6,038 bases of DNA from Peptococcaceae bacterium BRH_c23 (lineage in GTDB: Bacteria > Bacillota_B > Desulfitobacteriia > Desulfitobacteriales > Desulfitobacteriaceae): assembly GCA_000961805.1 (NCBI GenBank), contig LADV01000201.1, forward strand, positions 1-6,038. Reading direction: 5' to 3'. The position numbers were made by a program, and so were the translations under genes. Under the pieces are notes generated by a model. That model had not been told where the DNA came from and made no database searches. It worked only from the letters and a program-made list of their open reading frames with translations. Shown one piece after another: positions 4,511 through 6,038 of this stretch. The number at the start of each line of letters is the position of its first letter. The stretch's first letter is position 1.

Positions 4511-5654
4511 TATTTTCCCCCCGCCTGTCTATGCACCCTTCGATTTTAAAGCCAATACCGCTCCCTGACTGAAAAGAAACAGTGCCGCCAAGAGCAGAGA
4601 TTCTGTCTTTCATACCCTGTAAGCCGTTTCCTGCTTCAATCCTGTTTGTGCCGCAACCATTATCCCAATAGGAGAAATACAGTAATTCCTTGTTGGAAAT
4701 TGAAATTTGAGCACGGTCAGCCTTGGCGTGGCGCAAGGTGTTGGTAACCGCTTCCTGAAAAATTCGATACATATTGAACTGTAGTTGGCCAGAAAGCCCA
4801 TGAGCCTGGGTTTCAATGTCAAGCTCAAGGTCAAGCTCCAATCCTGTGAGTGCCCGGACTTCCTGGACCATTTCCATCAGACGGGAACTCAAATCAAATT
4901 CAAAATATGACTCCTTTTTTGTCAAAACCAGTTCCCTCACAGACTGAAGGGCTGTCCGAGAAATCTTGATAGCTTTATCCCAGTAGGTTTTTCCCGCTTC
5001 CACGTCATGGGTGGTCAGCTTTTTTCCGGCTTCGAGGGTCAAAACCAAACCAGTCAGGTGATAACCCAGACTATCATGTATTTCACCGACTATTTGCCTC
5101 CGCTCCGCTTCGGAGGCCAAGCTTTCGCTTAATTCCATACTTTTTTGCAGTTGAAGGTTGGAGTATCTAAGTTCTTTTGTTAATTTTTTATAGGCCAGCC
5201 TTTGTTCCCGCTGCCTTCTTTCACTAAAAACCAGACCAAATATAAAAACATACAGAAGTAGTTCACCAATTCCCGGAAACTCCAATTGCCCATATTCTCT
5301 TAACTCGAATAGTGCGATAGTTCCTGCACCAACCGCCGTGGTAAGTATAGCGTAGGCAATGAAAAATGGTTTTGGTAAAATTGCTGTTCCTTCTGTCAGA
5401 TAGATCACAAATAGTTTATCAAATCCGCCATTTGGGCAAAACAGGGAGAAAACGATAGTCAAGATTAAGTCCAGAAGCAAAGTAATTATGTTCACTTTCC
5501 TACTGTTATACTTATAGTAACTGCGCCAACAGCCGCTGACCAACAGGGCCAGCGCAATTAATACCAGTAGGATGCTTATTGGGTTTTTTTGTAGTACCCT
5601 AATAAAAACCAAGGAATACAAAACGATTTTAACTCCGCTTAACCAAATAAACAT
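4503..5654 (-). CDS. Membrane sensor histidine kinase (HisKA_3 / HATPase_c)
   Basis: This 383-residue kinase has an N-terminal membrane region of about five or six hydrophobic helices (roughly 7-20, 26-42, 54-72, 79-91, 96-117 and 129-144) with only short loops, so it probably senses within the membrane. A charged, likely coiled-coil linker runs from about 145 to 185. The dimerisation domain carries the phospho-acceptor His193 in EIHDSLGYHLTGL. The ATPase domain has the N-box Asn305 in FQEAVTNTLRHA, DNGCG at 331-335 and GNGLQGMKDR at 342-351. The residue four after Asp194 is Tyr198, where DesK/NarX-type kinases usually have Gln or His. The ATG at 5654 is the only sensible start: an in-frame TGA lies 6 nt upstream, and a modest GAGGG site precedes it. 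It pairs with the overlapping regulator gene. The stimulus is unknown; LiaS/DesK-like envelope sensing is possible. Confidence 0.9.
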   Translation of the reverse strand: MFIWLSGVKIVLYSLVFIRVLQKNPISILLVLIALALLVSGCWRSYYKYNSRKVNIITLLLDLILTIVFSLFCPNGGFDKLFVIYLTEGTAILPKPFFIAYAILTTAVGAGTIALFELREYGQLEFPGIGELLLYVFIFGLVFSERRQREQRLAYKKLTKELRYSNLQLQKSMELSESLASEAERRQIVGEIHDSLGYHLTGLVLTLEAGKKLTTHDVEAGKTYWDKAIKISRTALQSVRELVLTKKESYFEFDLSSRLMEMVQEVRALTGLELDLELDIETQAHGLSGQLQFNMYRIFQEAVTNTLRHAKADRAQISISNKELLYFSYWDNGCGTNRIEAGNGLQGMKDRISALGGTVSFQSGSGIGFKIEGCIDRRGENNE

Positions 5655-5736
5655 GTATCAACCCTCAACCTTTTTCTTCCCAACCTCAATTTCTTCGAAA
5701 AATGGCCTCTTTACAATTTGTTCTCCACTCATGGAT

Positions 5737-5765
5737 AATTTACCTTTATTTGGACTTCAATCCAA
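5737..5765 (-). promoter_or_regulatory. Possible promoter of the kinase/response-regulator operon
   Basis: On the minus strand TTGGAT (5760-5765) and TAAATT (5737-5742) are 17 bp apart, about 80 bp before the kinase start codon. The match is moderate. A bulged hairpin (5743-5770, core TTGGA/TCCAA with a 6-nt loop) overlaps it and could weakly end MFS transcription, but it lacks a T-run. Read-through from the MFS gene is the alternative. Confidence 0.35.
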
Positions 5766-5786
5766 TAAGGCTACCGTGAATAGGCG

Positions 5787-6038
5787 CTATTCTAACGAGA
5801 CCTTCTGAACAAACGATTTCTTATAGATCAGACTCCATATTACTAAGCTTACAAAGGCAAAAACCACATACATGAGCCCCATAACCCTAACCCTATTTGC
5901 CCAGTCCAATGAAATCAGCATCATACCGATGCTAGCAAAGATAGTAAAGGTAAAGGACATGACGGATACAACTGCACCAGTATCTCCCTTTTGTTGCTCC
6001 AGCATTAAGTTAGAGGTTGGAGGACGGGTAACACTGCC
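5787..6038 (-). CDS. MFS drug-efflux transporter, C-terminal part (5' end outside window)
   Basis: The frame is open to the window's right edge, so the ATG at 6005 is an internal methionine. The visible 83 residues start GSVTRPPTSNLMLEQQKGDTG and contain two hydrophobic helices, at about 5935-5990 and 5825-5880 in window coordinates, followed by a short basic tail (KKSFVQKVSLE). The pattern of a polar loop with EQQKGDTGAVVSV before helix 11, and a final helix followed by KK, fits the C-terminal end of Bcr/CflA-type multidrug efflux proteins of the major facilitator superfamily. Such proteins use the proton gradient to expel drugs. The stop lies about 130 bp before the kinase gene on the same strand, so the two-component system may respond to, or control, this transporter. 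The superfamily is likely; the subfamily is less certain. Confidence 0.75.
   Translation of the reverse strand, partial: GSVTRPPTSNLMLEQQKGDTGAVVSVMSFTFTIFASIGMMLISLDWANRVRVMGLMYVVFAFVSLVIWSLIYKKSFVQKVSLE

Noticed and set aside
4062..4834. A 106-residue + strand frame (4062-4382) and a 74-residue minus-strand frame (4610-4834) inside the response regulator and kinase genes
   Set aside because: Both lie out of frame within genes whose catalytic motifs are intact, and neither resembles a known protein.
5743..5770. Bulged hairpin between the MFS and kinase genes as a terminator
   Set aside because: The core stem is only 5 bp and no T-run follows on the minus strand; mentioned only as a weak possibility under the promoter.
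5572..5808. 78-residue + strand frame across the kinase start and the gap before the MFS gene
   Set aside because: No ribosome binding site, no recognisable domain, and it overlaps coding sequence at both ends.

Overview
The window looks like chromosomal DNA of a low-to-moderate GC Gram-positive bacterium (Bacillota, probably a clostridial or bacilli-type anaerobe or spore-former). The grounds are AT-rich codon use, strong AGGAGG-type ribosome binding sites, intrinsic terminators, a TTG start, and gene families typical of that phylum. The species cannot be read from the sequence.

Layout, left to right: (1) 1-255 is the tail and probable right end of an IS66-type insertion sequence on the + strand, closed by a strong terminator. 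(2) 256-620 has no recognisable gene; it holds a 9-bp hairpin that probably ends the minus-strand transcript arriving from the right. (3) 621-2617, minus strand, is an operon for an ABC-2 exporter: ATPase, then permease (TAATG overlap), then a small two-helix membrane protein. (4) 2774-3626, minus strand, is a two-gene operon of a LytTR DNA-binding protein without a receiver domain, followed by a four-helix DUF3021 membrane protein. This is the arrangement of a LytTR regulatory system (LRS), in which the membrane partner restrains the regulator. (5) 3860-5654, minus strand, is a two-component system: a HisKA_3-type sensor kinase and a NarL/LuxR-type response regulator overlapping by 8 bp. (6) 5787-6038, minus strand, is the C-terminal end of an MFS drug-efflux protein that begins outside the window.

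The most informative observation is in the non-coding DNA. The promoter regions of the LytTR operon and of the ABC exporter operon both carry a tandem direct repeat, consensus AGTRAGATRAC, with a 21-bp period. In both, the proximal copy starts exactly 10 bp upstream of the proposed -35 box, which is followed by a 16-bp spacer and a -10 box. One 11-bp copy is identical in the two promoters. This is the geometry expected for LytTR-family activators and argues that regions 3 and 4 form one circuit: the regulator controls itself and the exporter, with the membrane protein as the likely sensor or anti-activator. The neighbouring kinase/regulator pair lacks this repeat and appears to be a separate circuit.
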